Source of the DNA: Geothrix sp.
GTDB taxonomy: Bacteria > Acidobacteriota > Holophagae > Holophagales > Holophagaceae
Reading direction: 5' to 3'
NCBI GenBank assembly: GCA_030681515.1
Contig: JAUXSE010000022.1
Span: forward strand, 1 to 64,000
Length of the DNA stretch: 64,000 nt
The translations under genes were made by a program, and so were the position numbers. Of this stretch, positions 55,649 to 63,357 are shown piece by piece (the first letter of the stretch is position 1; the number at the start of each line of letters is the position of its first letter). Under the pieces are notes generated by a model. It made no database searches, was not told where the DNA came from, and saw nothing but the letters and a program-made list of their open reading frames with translations.

Positions 55649-55923
55649 CTAGGAGCGTGTCCAAGTAATGGGTGGGGGCTGCACTGGGGCGCCAGCCGAG
55701 GGAGGCAAGGAAGGCGACGAAGGCCCTGGTGGTTCCAAGGACGAGGAGCCTGACGCAGCATCCCGACGGCTGCCGCCCCAGCCCGAAGGGTTGATGGCAA
55801 AGGGCCCCCATGCGGCGTCACCGGGCTGGAACGGTGAACCCGCACCGCCCTGCGCCCGCTTCCTGGCCTGGTAGCCCTTTGCCATCAATGCAGCCCCTGT
55901 CGATTACTTGGACACGCTCCTAG
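55649..55923. mobile_element. MITE-like element with perfect 21-bp terminal inverted repeats
   Basis: 275 bp bounded by CTAGGAGCGTGTCCAAGTAAT and its exact complement. If the outer CTAG is the target duplication, the element is 55653-55919. An internal inverted repeat (55791-55805 and 55874-55888, TTGATGGCAAAGGGC) is also present. It carries no transposase, so it is a non-autonomous or internally deleted element, perhaps of an IS5-like CTAG-targeting family (inference). Confidence 0.75.
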
Positions 55924-56028
55924 TTCTGGACCCAACTCGTGCCACGGGGCCGAGGCAGTAGCGAGTGAATGAAAAAACCGCCACCTGCCGATGGAATTTG
56001 GTAGATTAGCGTATGGGGGGAGGGTCCC

Positions 56029-56133
56029 ATGCATGGTGAGCGAGTCCGGTTCCGGTTGCTCGAAGTACTGGCCCTTGGAACGATCTGCCCGCTGATCGGC
56101 TCCATGTGGGGTACCGCTAGCGATGCCAGGTGA
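56029..56133 (+). CDS. possible 34-residue small protein
   Basis: ATG 56029 with GGGGAGGG upstream encodes 34 residues including LLEVLALGTICPLIGSMWG, a hydrophobic stretch that could be a membrane or signal segment. The end overlaps the region ahead of the sensor gene. The strong ribosome-binding site is the only support; it may be a leader peptide or chance. Confidence 0.25.
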   Translation: MHGERVRFRLLEVLALGTICPLIGSMWGTASDAR

Positions 56134-56170
56134 CAACGTTGCGCACGACCTGATTCCCGGGAGTACTTTT

Positions 56171-57331
56171 GTGAACCCGAGCGATTCATTCCCCATCCAG
56201 TCCCAACCCGGCATCTCACAGCGGCATGGATTCACTGAATCCGAATCCGAAAGCATGTTGCGAGATTTGATTCTCCTTGCCGCGACCTTTACCGGCGCCA
56301 TCACGGCATTGGCGCTGCGTGACGAAACGGGCATCTGGTACCGGGATGACAGCGGTCTCAACGCTGAACAACAGGCGGCGCTTGAGGCAGCCATGTCCCA
56401 AGGCTTGACCCTTGAATCGAGCGGCCGCCTGCTGCAGGAGCATGGGATCCAGGTCGTCGAGGCCGTGCCACTGGTGGATCTCTACCACCGTACCATCGGC
56501 ACCTTGTGCGTGTTATCCCCTTCCCCGCTCACGCTATCGGCGAGCCATCGGGATGGCCTCGAACTGGTGGCCGGCCATATCCAGACACTCCTGGCAGCGG
56601 ATCGGCAACAGATGGAGCTGCGTGCCACACCTCGTGCTCCGTCCGCCGCCTCCTTTGTGCCAGGCCTCGTCCATGAGCTGGGAAGTTTCATTTTTGGGAT
56701 CTCGGCGAACCTCGATGCCTTCGAGGCGAGGTTCGCCGGGATGGATGATGTCAGCAAATACGGAGCCAGCATCCGGAGAAGCCTGGATCGAATGAGCGCC
56801 TTCATCCAGGAGTTGAGAGAATACGCGGATCCGCGGCGGTACTCATGGACCGCGCGCGAATTGGAACCCCTGCTGCGGGAGGCCATCGAACACCACAATC
56901 CCATGGCCGCGAAGAACCACGTAGATCTCCACCTCCATGTCGAGGGGCCCTTGCCTACGCTCAATGTGGACGAACTGAGTCTCCGGTCGGCCTTCATCCG
57001 CGTGATTGATCTTGTCTTGCGGCAGGAAGAAGCGGGCGGTCGCGTCGTGCTCCATGTCGAGAAGCGCCTCCTGGGTGAGAGGCTCGTGATCTGCGGACAC
57101 CTGGATGGTTCCAGCTTGAAACTCAAGGATGTGGATCCAGCCCGCCTATTCGAACCCTTCTACTTCCGGGCGTCCGGATTTGGCCGCCTTGCCCTGCCTG
57201 GGGCCAGGCGAGTCCTGGAATCCCACGGAGGGAACCTCACGGCAGGTCCCGGACCCGAAGGAGGCATGAGGATCAGCTTCATGTTGCCCGTGGTACTGAC
57301 CTATCCTTTGCAATCAGCCAGCCAATCTTGA
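56171..57331 (+). CDS. GAF-type sensor protein with a degenerate histidine-kinase core
   Basis: About 386 residues. An N-terminal GAF-like domain (about 20-150; GTLCVLSPSPLTLSASHRDGLELVAGHIQ) is followed by a dimerisation helix with His in FVPGLVHELGSFIFGISANLDAF and an HATPase-like end (RLFEPFYFRASGFGR, then VLESHGGNLTAGPGPEGG). The N-box Asn and the DxGxG loop are not recognisable, so ATP binding may be weak. It lies 7 bp before the NtrC-type regulator gene, its likely partner. Start: GTG 56171 with GGGAG seven bases upstream; ATG 56123 lacks such a site. It has no membrane segments. Confidence 0.75.
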   Translation: MNPSDSFPIQSQPGISQRHGFTESESESMLRDLILLAATFTGAITALALRDETGIWYRDDSGLNAEQQAALEAAMSQGLTLESSGRLLQEHGIQVVEAVPLVDLYHRTIGTLCVLSPSPLTLSASHRDGLELVAGHIQTLLAADRQQMELRATPRAPSAASFVPGLVHELGSFIFGISANLDAFEARFAGMDDVSKYGASIRRSLDRMSAFIQELREYADPRRYSWTARELEPLLREAIEHHNPMAAKNHVDLHLHVEGPLPTLNVDELSLRSAFIRVIDLVLRQEEAGGRVVLHVEKRLLGERLVICGHLDGSSLKLKDVDPARLFEPFYFRASGFGRLALPGARRVLESHGGNLTAGPGPEGGMRISFMLPVVLTYPLQSASQS

Positions 57332-57338
57332 GGGTTCC

Positions 57339-58694
57339 ATGGCGAAAGCGAAGGTCCTGGTGGTTGATGATGATGAGACGATCCGCTTTGCGATAAGGGA
57401 TTTCCTGGAACTCCACGGCTTCCTCGTGGATGAAGCGGAGACGTGCGCCGAGGCGGAAATCAGATTTCGCGCGGATGTGTTCGATGCCGTCACCCTGGAC
57501 TACTCCCTGCCGGATGGGAACGCCATGGATCTGCTTCCAAGGCTGAAAGCCCTCGATGCCGGGGTACCGATCATTCTCCTCACCGCCTATGCCAGCATCG
57601 AACTCGCCGTGCGGGCCATTCAACTTGGAGCCGAACATTTTCTGGTGAAGCCCCTGGATCTTCCAGCCCTCCTGATGGTGCTGGAGCGGGCACTGGAAAA
57701 CCAGCGGAACCGCCGAAAACAGGTGGCCCGCGATTCCATCGAACAACCCCAGCGAGCCGTGAATCCCTTCATCGGACAAAGCGCCGCCATCCAGAAGCTG
57801 GCGGAGCAGTCGCGGCAGGCCGCTGCGACCGAAAGCCCCGTACTCATCCAGGGCGAGACCGGCACGGGCAAAAGCGAATTGGCCCGATGGATTCACCGCT
57901 TCAGTTCGAGGGCTTCCGAGCCCATGCTGGAACTCAATTGCGGTGGATTCACCAAGGATCTCCTGGAAACCGAACTTTTCGGACACGAAAAAGGCGCCTT
58001 CACGGGTGCGATCACAACCAAAGTCGGCCTTCTGGAGGCAGCCCATCACGGTACGGTCTTTCTGGATGAAATCGGTGACATTGATCTGCAGATCCAGCCA
58101 AGAATCCTCAAGGCCTTGGAAGAAAAACGGTTCCGCCGCCTAGGCGGAGTCCAGGACCGGAAAGTGGATTTCCGTCTGATCGCCGCCACCCACCAGAACC
58201 TGGACCGGCTCGTGCAGGACCAGCTCTTCCGGTCTGATCTTTTCTATCGCATAAGCGTCATCCAGATCTCCGTACCCCCACTGCGCGAGCGCGCAGAGGA
58301 TATCCCCGACTTCGCCCAGCGCCTCCTGGACCGCCTTACCAGCGAGTGTGGGCGGGAGCCAATGAAGCTCACCCAGAGTGGACTGATGAAGCTGCAAAAG
58401 CATTTGTGGCCCGGCAACATCCGCGAGCTGCGGAATGTCCTGGAACGGGCCTTGATGGGAGCCAGCTCCTCCGAGATCCATGCGCTGGATCTGGATTTCG
58501 CGTCCAGCCCCCAAGCCCGGATCCAGGAAGGGCTTCCTAAAATGACGTTAAAGGAACTGGAGCGGCACTATATTATCCAGATCCTTCATGAGGAGGGAGG
58601 CCAGGTGGATCGTGCCGCCAAACGGCTCGATATCCCTCGCAGTACGCTCTATCAAAAGCTCAAAACCTTTGGTCCCGAATTGTCCAGATCCTAG
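57339..58694 (+). CDS. NtrC-family sigma-54-dependent response regulator
   Basis: A 451-residue regulator: receiver (residues 1-120, phospho-acceptor Asp54 in TLDYSLPDG, Lys in FLVKPLD), AAA+ domain (about 140-375) with Walker A GETGTGKSELA, the sigma-54 contact loop GAFTGA, Walker B VFLDEIGD and the arginine-finger region LFYRISVIQISVPPLRER. The C-terminal Fis-type helix-turn-helix reads QVDRAAKRLDIPRSTLYQKLK. It activates RpoN-dependent promoters, and the sigma-54 promoter at 58800 drives the gene immediately downstream. It is paired with the sensor protein at 56171. Confidence 0.95.
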   Translation: MAKAKVLVVDDDETIRFAIRDFLELHGFLVDEAETCAEAEIRFRADVFDAVTLDYSLPDGNAMDLLPRLKALDAGVPIILLTAYASIELAVRAIQLGAEHFLVKPLDLPALLMVLERALENQRNRRKQVARDSIEQPQRAVNPFIGQSAAIQKLAEQSRQAAATESPVLIQGETGTGKSELARWIHRFSSRASEPMLELNCGGFTKDLLETELFGHEKGAFTGAITTKVGLLEAAHHGTVFLDEIGDIDLQIQPRILKALEEKRFRRLGGVQDRKVDFRLIAATHQNLDRLVQDQLFRSDLFYRISVIQISVPPLRERAEDIPDFAQRLLDRLTSECGREPMKLTQSGLMKLQKHLWPGNIRELRNVLERALMGASSSEIHALDLDFASSPQARIQEGLPKMTLKELERHYIIQILHEEGGQVDRAAKRLDIPRSTLYQKLKTFGPELSRS

Positions 58695-58727
58695 AATCCG
58701 GATCCAGAATCCAGAATCTAGTATTTT
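58691..58727 (+). terminator. hairpin terminator from an AGAATCC repeat
   Basis: An imperfect inverted repeat between two CTAG tetramers (58691-58721), made of GAATCCAGAATC-type units, followed by TATTTT. It overlaps the regulator stop codon. It is plausible as an intrinsic terminator and resembles other short-unit intergenic palindromes in the window. Confidence 0.55.
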
Positions 58728-58799
58728 CCGTGTTTCACTATGGACATATAAACACTTGAAACACAGGATCTTATATAGCAACCCGTCATTGAATTTTCA

Positions 58800-58815
58800 T
58801 GGCACCTCCCTTGCC
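58800..58815 (+). promoter_or_regulatory. sigma-54 (-24/-12) promoter
   Basis: TGGCAC-N5-TTGC, an exact match to the consensus, 24 bases ahead of ATG 58839 with GGAGG between. Transcription would start around 58826. It lies directly behind the NtrC-type activator gene. Confidence 0.85.
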
Positions 58816-58838
58816 TTTACTGGCCTGCGGAGGTTCCA

Positions 58839-61214
58839 ATGCGAACGGGAAGTTGCCTTGCCACACTTCAGGGAATGGCCATTGTTGGAGTGCTGATCCA
58901 GTTCGCGTGTGGTGGAAGCGCCAGTGCCAATGGTGGAGGCACGGTGGGTGTGACTCCGGTGAGCCCACTGACCGTAACGCTCACGACCGCCCCCACCGAA
59001 GTCACCTCCGGTGGCACCTTATCCTTCACGGTTCAGGTCGTGGGTTCCACAAACACAGCCGTGACCTGGTCGGTGGATAGCATCCAGAACGGGAATGGCA
59101 CTGTTGGCACAATTTCCGGCACCGGGAACACCGTCACTTACACGGCCCCCGTGGGCGCAAGTAGCCATGTGGTGGCTGCCACCAGCGTTTCGGATCTGAC
59201 CAAGTCGGCCAGCGCGAATGTGTCCGTCCGCCTTTCCTCCACAATCTCATCGGTGACGGTGAGCCCCACATCCTTGACCCAGGTCGTGGGCACCCAGAGG
59301 CAGTTCACCGCGACGGTCACGGGCACGGGAAGCTACAACCCAGAGACAACCTGGTCCGCTCTGCGGGGCAGCATCTCCAGCACCGGCCTCTACACCGCTC
59401 CATCCACCAGCGGCAGTGACGTGGTGACCGCCAAGAGCCTGCAGGACCCCACCAAGGCCGCCGCCACCAGCGTCACCGTTTCCGCGGCCGTTTCCTCCAC
59501 CATCAGCTCCGTGGCCGTGAGTCCCACATCCTCGACCCAGAATGTGGGCACTCAGAAACAGTTCACCGCGACGGTCACGGGCACGGGAAGCTACAACCCA
59601 GGGGTCAGCTGGTCCGCCCAGCGGGGCAGCATCACCAGTGCCGGCCTCTACACCGCTCCATCCACGAGCGGCACGGACGTGGTGACCGCCGCGAGCCAGC
59701 AGGACGCCAGCAAGGCCGCCACCGCCAGCATCGTGGTCAGCAGCACTGCCACGGTCACCCTCGGACCACTGGCAGCCTTCCCCGGATGTGAAGGCATGGG
59801 AAGTGGAGCCACGGGAGGCCGCGGCGGGGTCGTCTACACCGTGAACACCCTCGAAGACACCACCAATCCTGGGGCCGTGCCACAGAATGGACCGAACGGG
59901 CCCACCTGCTCGCTGCGCGACGCCATGCTGAAGAGTGGACCACGGACCATCGTTTTCTCGGTCGGCGGGACCATCACGCTCCACTCGACCCTATGGCCAG
60001 TGCCTCCCGGTTTGACCATCGCCGGGCACACCGCGCCAGGCGGAGGCATCCAGATCAAGGGGGATGGCAGTTTCGGCAACGGTGGAAGCATGATCTGGAT
60101 CAACGGAAACAGCATCGTCCGATACCTGAGGATCCGCCCCGGCAATGCTCCCGTGAACGCCAGCTATCAAGGCCTCACCGGATTGGCGGTGTCCATGGAC
60201 ACCACGGATGATGTGGTGCTCGATCACAACTCATTCGAATGGGATGGGAACAAGGCCGTGGCATGGTGGTCGGAAAATGGGGTCCGTCGCGGCACCTTCT
60301 CCTGGAATCTCGTGGCGGAATGTCTCGCGCCGCACAGCACGGGGATGCTGATCGGCGGGTACAACATGGGCCAGGCCAATATGGATCAATCCAGCTGGGA
60401 CGGGCACCACAACGTGCTCGCCACCATTGACCACCGTCTTCCCTATACAAACCTCAAATACGGGCGCTGGATCAACAACTTCATCTTCGGCTACAACTAC
60501 GCCATGCTGGTTCGCGGTGGCACACAGTTCGACATCATCGGCAATGTCTACGATGGGCTGACGTCCAGACTCCCGGCCCTCGACACGAAGAACGAGGTCC
60601 GTTGGGCCGATACCGTCGAACACAACGAAAACAACATTCTCCCGAGTGGCACCGCCCAGATTTTCATGAGCAACAATTTCGGCCCCAGCAACCCCCAGGG
60701 GACATCCGACGACTTCACCACCATGCTCCGGATCGCCTCCAGCGAGAATAGCCAGCTCGACGACAATGTTGTGGATTTCAAGTACAAGGCCCTCGGACCG
60801 ACCATACCGGCTTCCCTCAACGCATGGCCCATCACCATCTCGACCCTGACTTCGGCGAACGACCTGAAGGCCATCCTGACCCCGGCCGCTGGCGCCTACC
60901 GCCGGCTCGCTCCGGACGGTTCCTGGGTCGCGAACCGGGATCCAGTGGATGCCCGGGTCATAGGCTACATCCTGAATCCCGCCACCAGCCCGACAGGATA
61001 TGTGTACACCGCCGGACCTTATCCGGTTCTGTCCGCCGGCACGGCTGCTGTAGACACCGATGGGGACGGCATGCCTGACATCTGGGAGGATGCCCACGGC
61101 CTCAACAAGGCGGATCCATTGGATCGCAACATCGCCAGGGCGAACGCCCGTGGGTATACGAACCTTGAGCTGTATCTCTCAGGTCTGTTTCCCAACGGCA
61201 CTCCCTTGCCGTGA
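58839..61214 (+). CDS. secreted Big-domain protein with a pectate-lyase-like beta-helix
   Basis: A 791-residue exported protein. The signal region is MAIVGVLIQFACGG, possibly a lipoprotein site at Cys, though the lipobox is imperfect. Residues about 40-305 hold three Big-type immunoglobulin-like domains, the last two nearly identical. A pectate-lyase-like beta-helix follows ([39 protein letters not shown]). The end has DTDGDGMPDIWEDAHGLNKADPLD, a calcium-binding type 3-like repeat. The likely target is a polysaccharide, perhaps made by this locus. It is driven by the sigma-54 promoter at 58800; GGAGG precedes ATG 58839. Confidence 0.88.
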   Translation: MRTGSCLATLQGMAIVGVLIQFACGGSASANGGGTVGVTPVSPLTVTLTTAPTEVTSGGTLSFTVQVVGSTNTAVTWSVDSIQNGNGTVGTISGTGNTVTYTAPVGASSHVVAATSVSDLTKSASANVSVRLSSTISSVTVSPTSLTQVVGTQRQFTATVTGTGSYNPETTWSALRGSISSTGLYTAPSTSGSDVVTAKSLQDPTKAAATSVTVSAAVSSTISSVAVSPTSSTQNVGTQKQFTATVTGTGSYNPGVSWSAQRGSITSAGLYTAPSTSGTDVVTAASQQDASKAATASIVVSSTATVTLGPLAAFPGCEGMGSGATGGRGGVVYTVNTLEDTTNPGAVPQNGPNGPTCSLRDAMLKSGPRTIVFSVGGTITLHSTLWPVPPGLTIAGHTAPGGGIQIKGDGSFGNGGSMIWINGNSIVRYLRIRPGNAPVNASYQGLTGLAVSMDTTDDVVLDHNSFEWDGNKAVAWWSENGVRRGTFSWNLVAECLAPHSTGMLIGGYNMGQANMDQSSWDGHHNVLATIDHRLPYTNLKYGRWINNFIFGYNYAMLVRGGTQFDIIGNVYDGLTSRLPALDTKNEVRWADTVEHNENNILPSGTAQIFMSNNFGPSNPQGTSDDFTTMLRIASSENSQLDDNVVDFKYKALGPTIPASLNAWPITISTLTSANDLKAILTPAAGAYRRLAPDGSWVANRDPVDARVIGYILNPATSPTGYVYTAGPYPVLSAGTAAVDTDGDGMPDIWEDAHGLNKADPLDRNIARANARGYTNLELYLSGLFPNGTPLP
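59235..59750 (+). repeat. tandem 258-bp repeat encoding two Big domains
   Basis: Two adjacent units start at 59235 and 59493 and share long identical blocks, such as GACGGTCACGGGCACGGG and CTCCATCCAC. The unit is 258 bp (86 codons), in frame. High identity suggests recent duplication or gene conversion; copy number may vary between strains. Confidence 0.85.
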
Positions 61215-61249
61215 ATGGCAACTCCGTTCAGGCGGGCGGGAACGGGAAA

Positions 61250-62509
61250 CTACGGGCAGGTGTCGGGGTGGTTGTTCCTCAGTTTGTTCGGACCGATCGT
61301 GTTGGCACCTGACGGGTAGGCATTCCGTATGCCACATGCCGCGCTATTCCGTACGGTATTGCCAGTGAGGATGTTGCCGGCCGTATCGTACAGGAGAATG
61401 CCGTACCCGATGCTTCCGGGGGGAGGGGCCGCCCTGGTTCCTGTCACCGTGTTTCCCGTGAGTAAGATGCTGTTGGCCTGGTTCCTCAGGTAGATTCCAT
61501 TCCCGATGTTGTCTGTGACCGTGTTGTTGCTGATCTGAAGGCCGCTGCAATTGCTGACTCCGATCCCGGAGGCCCCGTGATGCCGGCCATTGCCCAGGGC
61601 CTTGTTGCCATCCACCACCACATCGGTCACGAAGGCCCTCCCCCTGTTCGCGATCGCGGGCCCGATCGCGAGACCATCCGTCGCGTTTGAAGCGAATGTG
61701 CATCCCGTGAATCGGACATTGCACACGGTTTGCCCGATATTGGGCTCGATGGCGGTTCCGGCCCCGCAGACAAAAACGCCGTTCTCCATGAAACCCGTCG
61801 TGTTCTTGAACGTGCAGCTTTCCACCACCAGGCCATCAACACTGGTCACAGACATTCCCTGACGGCGATTCCCATCCGCCACAACCCTGCACAGGGTCAC
61901 ATCCCAGGACGCCTCGCCAATGTAGAACCCGTCCAGCCAGCAATCCTTCGAGGTCAGGCCTTGCACGACCACGTGCCGGGATCTCGCCACCTTCAGGCCA
62001 ATTCCCCCTTCCCGGGTATCCAGAATGCTGTTGTTGTGGCGGTTGCCAATGATTGTGCCGCCAAGAATTTGGACGTTTTGAACGCCACCAACGAGCAGTA
62101 CGACATAGTTGGATGTGGATGTGGGAAGGGCCTGAAGGACCGCTCCGGGTTCGAATCGCAGCGTCATGTCACTCCTGAGGCGGATTCCGGCATGGGTACT
62201 GGCCACTGGATCCACCAGGTAGATCCCAGCCGGGATGACGACCGAGCCGCCGGTGCCGGCCACAGCATTGACGGCCTTCTGGATGGCGGACGTATCATCG
62301 GTGACGCCGTCCCCCCTGGCTCCAAACATGGCATCCTTCACATTCACCATGAAGTCTGACGATGGCGCAGGCGCGCAGTGGGTCACGGCCGGAGGCCTTG
62401 CATCGGTGGAGGCAGGATAGCCATCCCCATTCCCAGAAGCCTGGCAAAGGGTTCCATACGCCAGAATTGCAATTCGAAGCAGTCTGGAGCCGCCTGGACC
62501 TGCAAGCAT
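61250..62509 (-). CDS. secreted right-handed beta-helix (pectate-lyase-3-like) protein
   Basis: A 419-residue protein with an N-terminal hydrophobic signal (RLLRIAILAYGTLCQASG; Cys may be a lipid site but the lipobox is imperfect). The body starts with the typical pectate-lyase-3 sequence VKDAMFGARGDGVTDDTSAIQKAV and then has parallel beta-helix coils with many Asn/Gly ladders (LQISNNTVTDNIGNGIYLRNQANSILLTGNTV). ATG 62509 has GGGAG upstream. It is convergent with the lyase-like gene at 58839, with 35 bp between stops. Probably acts on extracellular polysaccharide or forms a surface structure; catalytic residues could not be assigned. Confidence 0.85.
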   Translation of the reverse strand: MLAGPGGSRLLRIAILAYGTLCQASGNGDGYPASTDARPPAVTHCAPAPSSDFMVNVKDAMFGARGDGVTDDTSAIQKAVNAVAGTGGSVVIPAGIYLVDPVASTHAGIRLRSDMTLRFEPGAVLQALPTSTSNYVVLLVGGVQNVQILGGTIIGNRHNNSILDTREGGIGLKVARSRHVVVQGLTSKDCWLDGFYIGEASWDVTLCRVVADGNRRQGMSVTSVDGLVVESCTFKNTTGFMENGVFVCGAGTAIEPNIGQTVCNVRFTGCTFASNATDGLAIGPAIANRGRAFVTDVVVDGNKALGNGRHHGASGIGVSNCSGLQISNNTVTDNIGNGIYLRNQANSILLTGNTVTGTRAAPPPGSIGYGILLYDTAGNILTGNTVRNSAACGIRNAYPSGANTIGPNKLRNNHPDTCP

Positions 62510-62840
62510 CACGGCTCCCAAAGAATGAAACAGACATGACTGGTTCCCACCGGTCACCCCTGTCCCGAGAAAAGTCAACCTCCCAGAATTCTGCCTACAC
62601 TAGAATCTACCCCCGAAGGGAGTATTGGATCTATCACGACTTTCGTGCGGTTGAACATGGGTTCCATTATGATATTTTCGACCAAGCTTGATCACGATAT
62701 CCTTTTTCATCGAGCGGGTCCCGGAACGCCAGGCTGGGACCCTCCGGCGTACCAGCCGATCCATGCCCTCCATCCGGAACTGATCGAAGGAAGTCAGCGA
62801 TGCACTCAACCATCCATGCCATCCAGGGAGGGTCGTCATC
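62510..62840. other. 331-bp divergent gap between beta-helix and acyltransferase genes
   Basis: No supported gene. It is AT-richer, with an inverted repeat GGGTCCC/GGGACCC (62716-62742) and TATGATATTTT-like sequence near 62669-62680 that could hold a promoter. GGGAGGG precedes the acyltransferase ATG. A short frame starting at 62645 has no family resemblance. Confidence 0.5.
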
Positions 62841-63344
62841 ATGATCGGTGATTGGATCAAGCGGTATCGGCTGAAGAGGTTGGTCAGGCAGGGGCTTCAG
62901 ATCGCCGATGACTGCCGCCTGATTGGCATGCCCGATTTGGGTTCTGAATGTTGCCTCATCAGCATCGGCAAGCATGTGACCATCGCGAGCAAGGTCACCT
63001 TCATCACCCACGATGGGGGCACCAGGGTTTTCCGTGACCAACCCAGATACCGGGATGTCATCAAGTACGGCAGGATTACGATTCACGACAATTGCTGGAT
63101 TGGAAAGGGTTGCACCCTCCTGCCCGGCATAAGTATCGGCCCCAATTCGGTGGTGGGCGCTCGTTCCGTGGTGACCAAGGACATCCCTCCCAACTCGGTG
63201 GCCTGTGGCAATCCCGCCCGAGTCATCAAAACGCTGGAAGCCTATGCGGAGGCGTGCCTGGCCGCCACGCCCGAGTACGACCGCGAGGCCTACCATCGGG
63301 ACAAGAACGCTGAGTTGACCCGATTGTTTCCCCGCCCCTGGTGA
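62841..63344 (+). CDS. hexapeptide-repeat (LbH) acyltransferase
   Basis: A 167-residue left-handed beta-helix acyltransferase of the WbbJ/serine-acetyltransferase type: SIGKHVTIASKVTFITHDGGTRVF (the HDG loop often carries the catalytic His), then GRITIHDNCWIGKGCTLLPGISIGPNSVVGARSVVTKDIPPNSV and the family end GNPARVIK. It probably acetylates a sugar of the locus polysaccharide. ATG 62841 has GGGAGGG eight bases upstream. The next gene begins 13 bp later, so they form an operon. Confidence 0.92.
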   Translation: MIGDWIKRYRLKRLVRQGLQIADDCRLIGMPDLGSECCLISIGKHVTIASKVTFITHDGGTRVFRDQPRYRDVIKYGRITIHDNCWIGKGCTLLPGISIGPNSVVGARSVVTKDIPPNSVACGNPARVIKTLEAYAEACLAATPEYDREAYHRDKNAELTRLFPRPW

Positions 63345-63357
63345 AGGAGCCCAAGTC

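Noticed and set aside
55649-55888. Short open frames inside the MITE-like element as a transposase
   Set aside because: The frames are Pro/Gly/Ser-rich without DDE or HUH motifs and are explained by GC bias.
59235-59750. Possible CRISPR or satellite array
   Set aside because: The repeats are 258 bp, in frame and encode Big domains; there are no spacers.
62645-62851. A 68-codon frame ahead of the acyltransferase
   Set aside because: It runs into the acyltransferase start in another frame, has no ribosome site and no family features.
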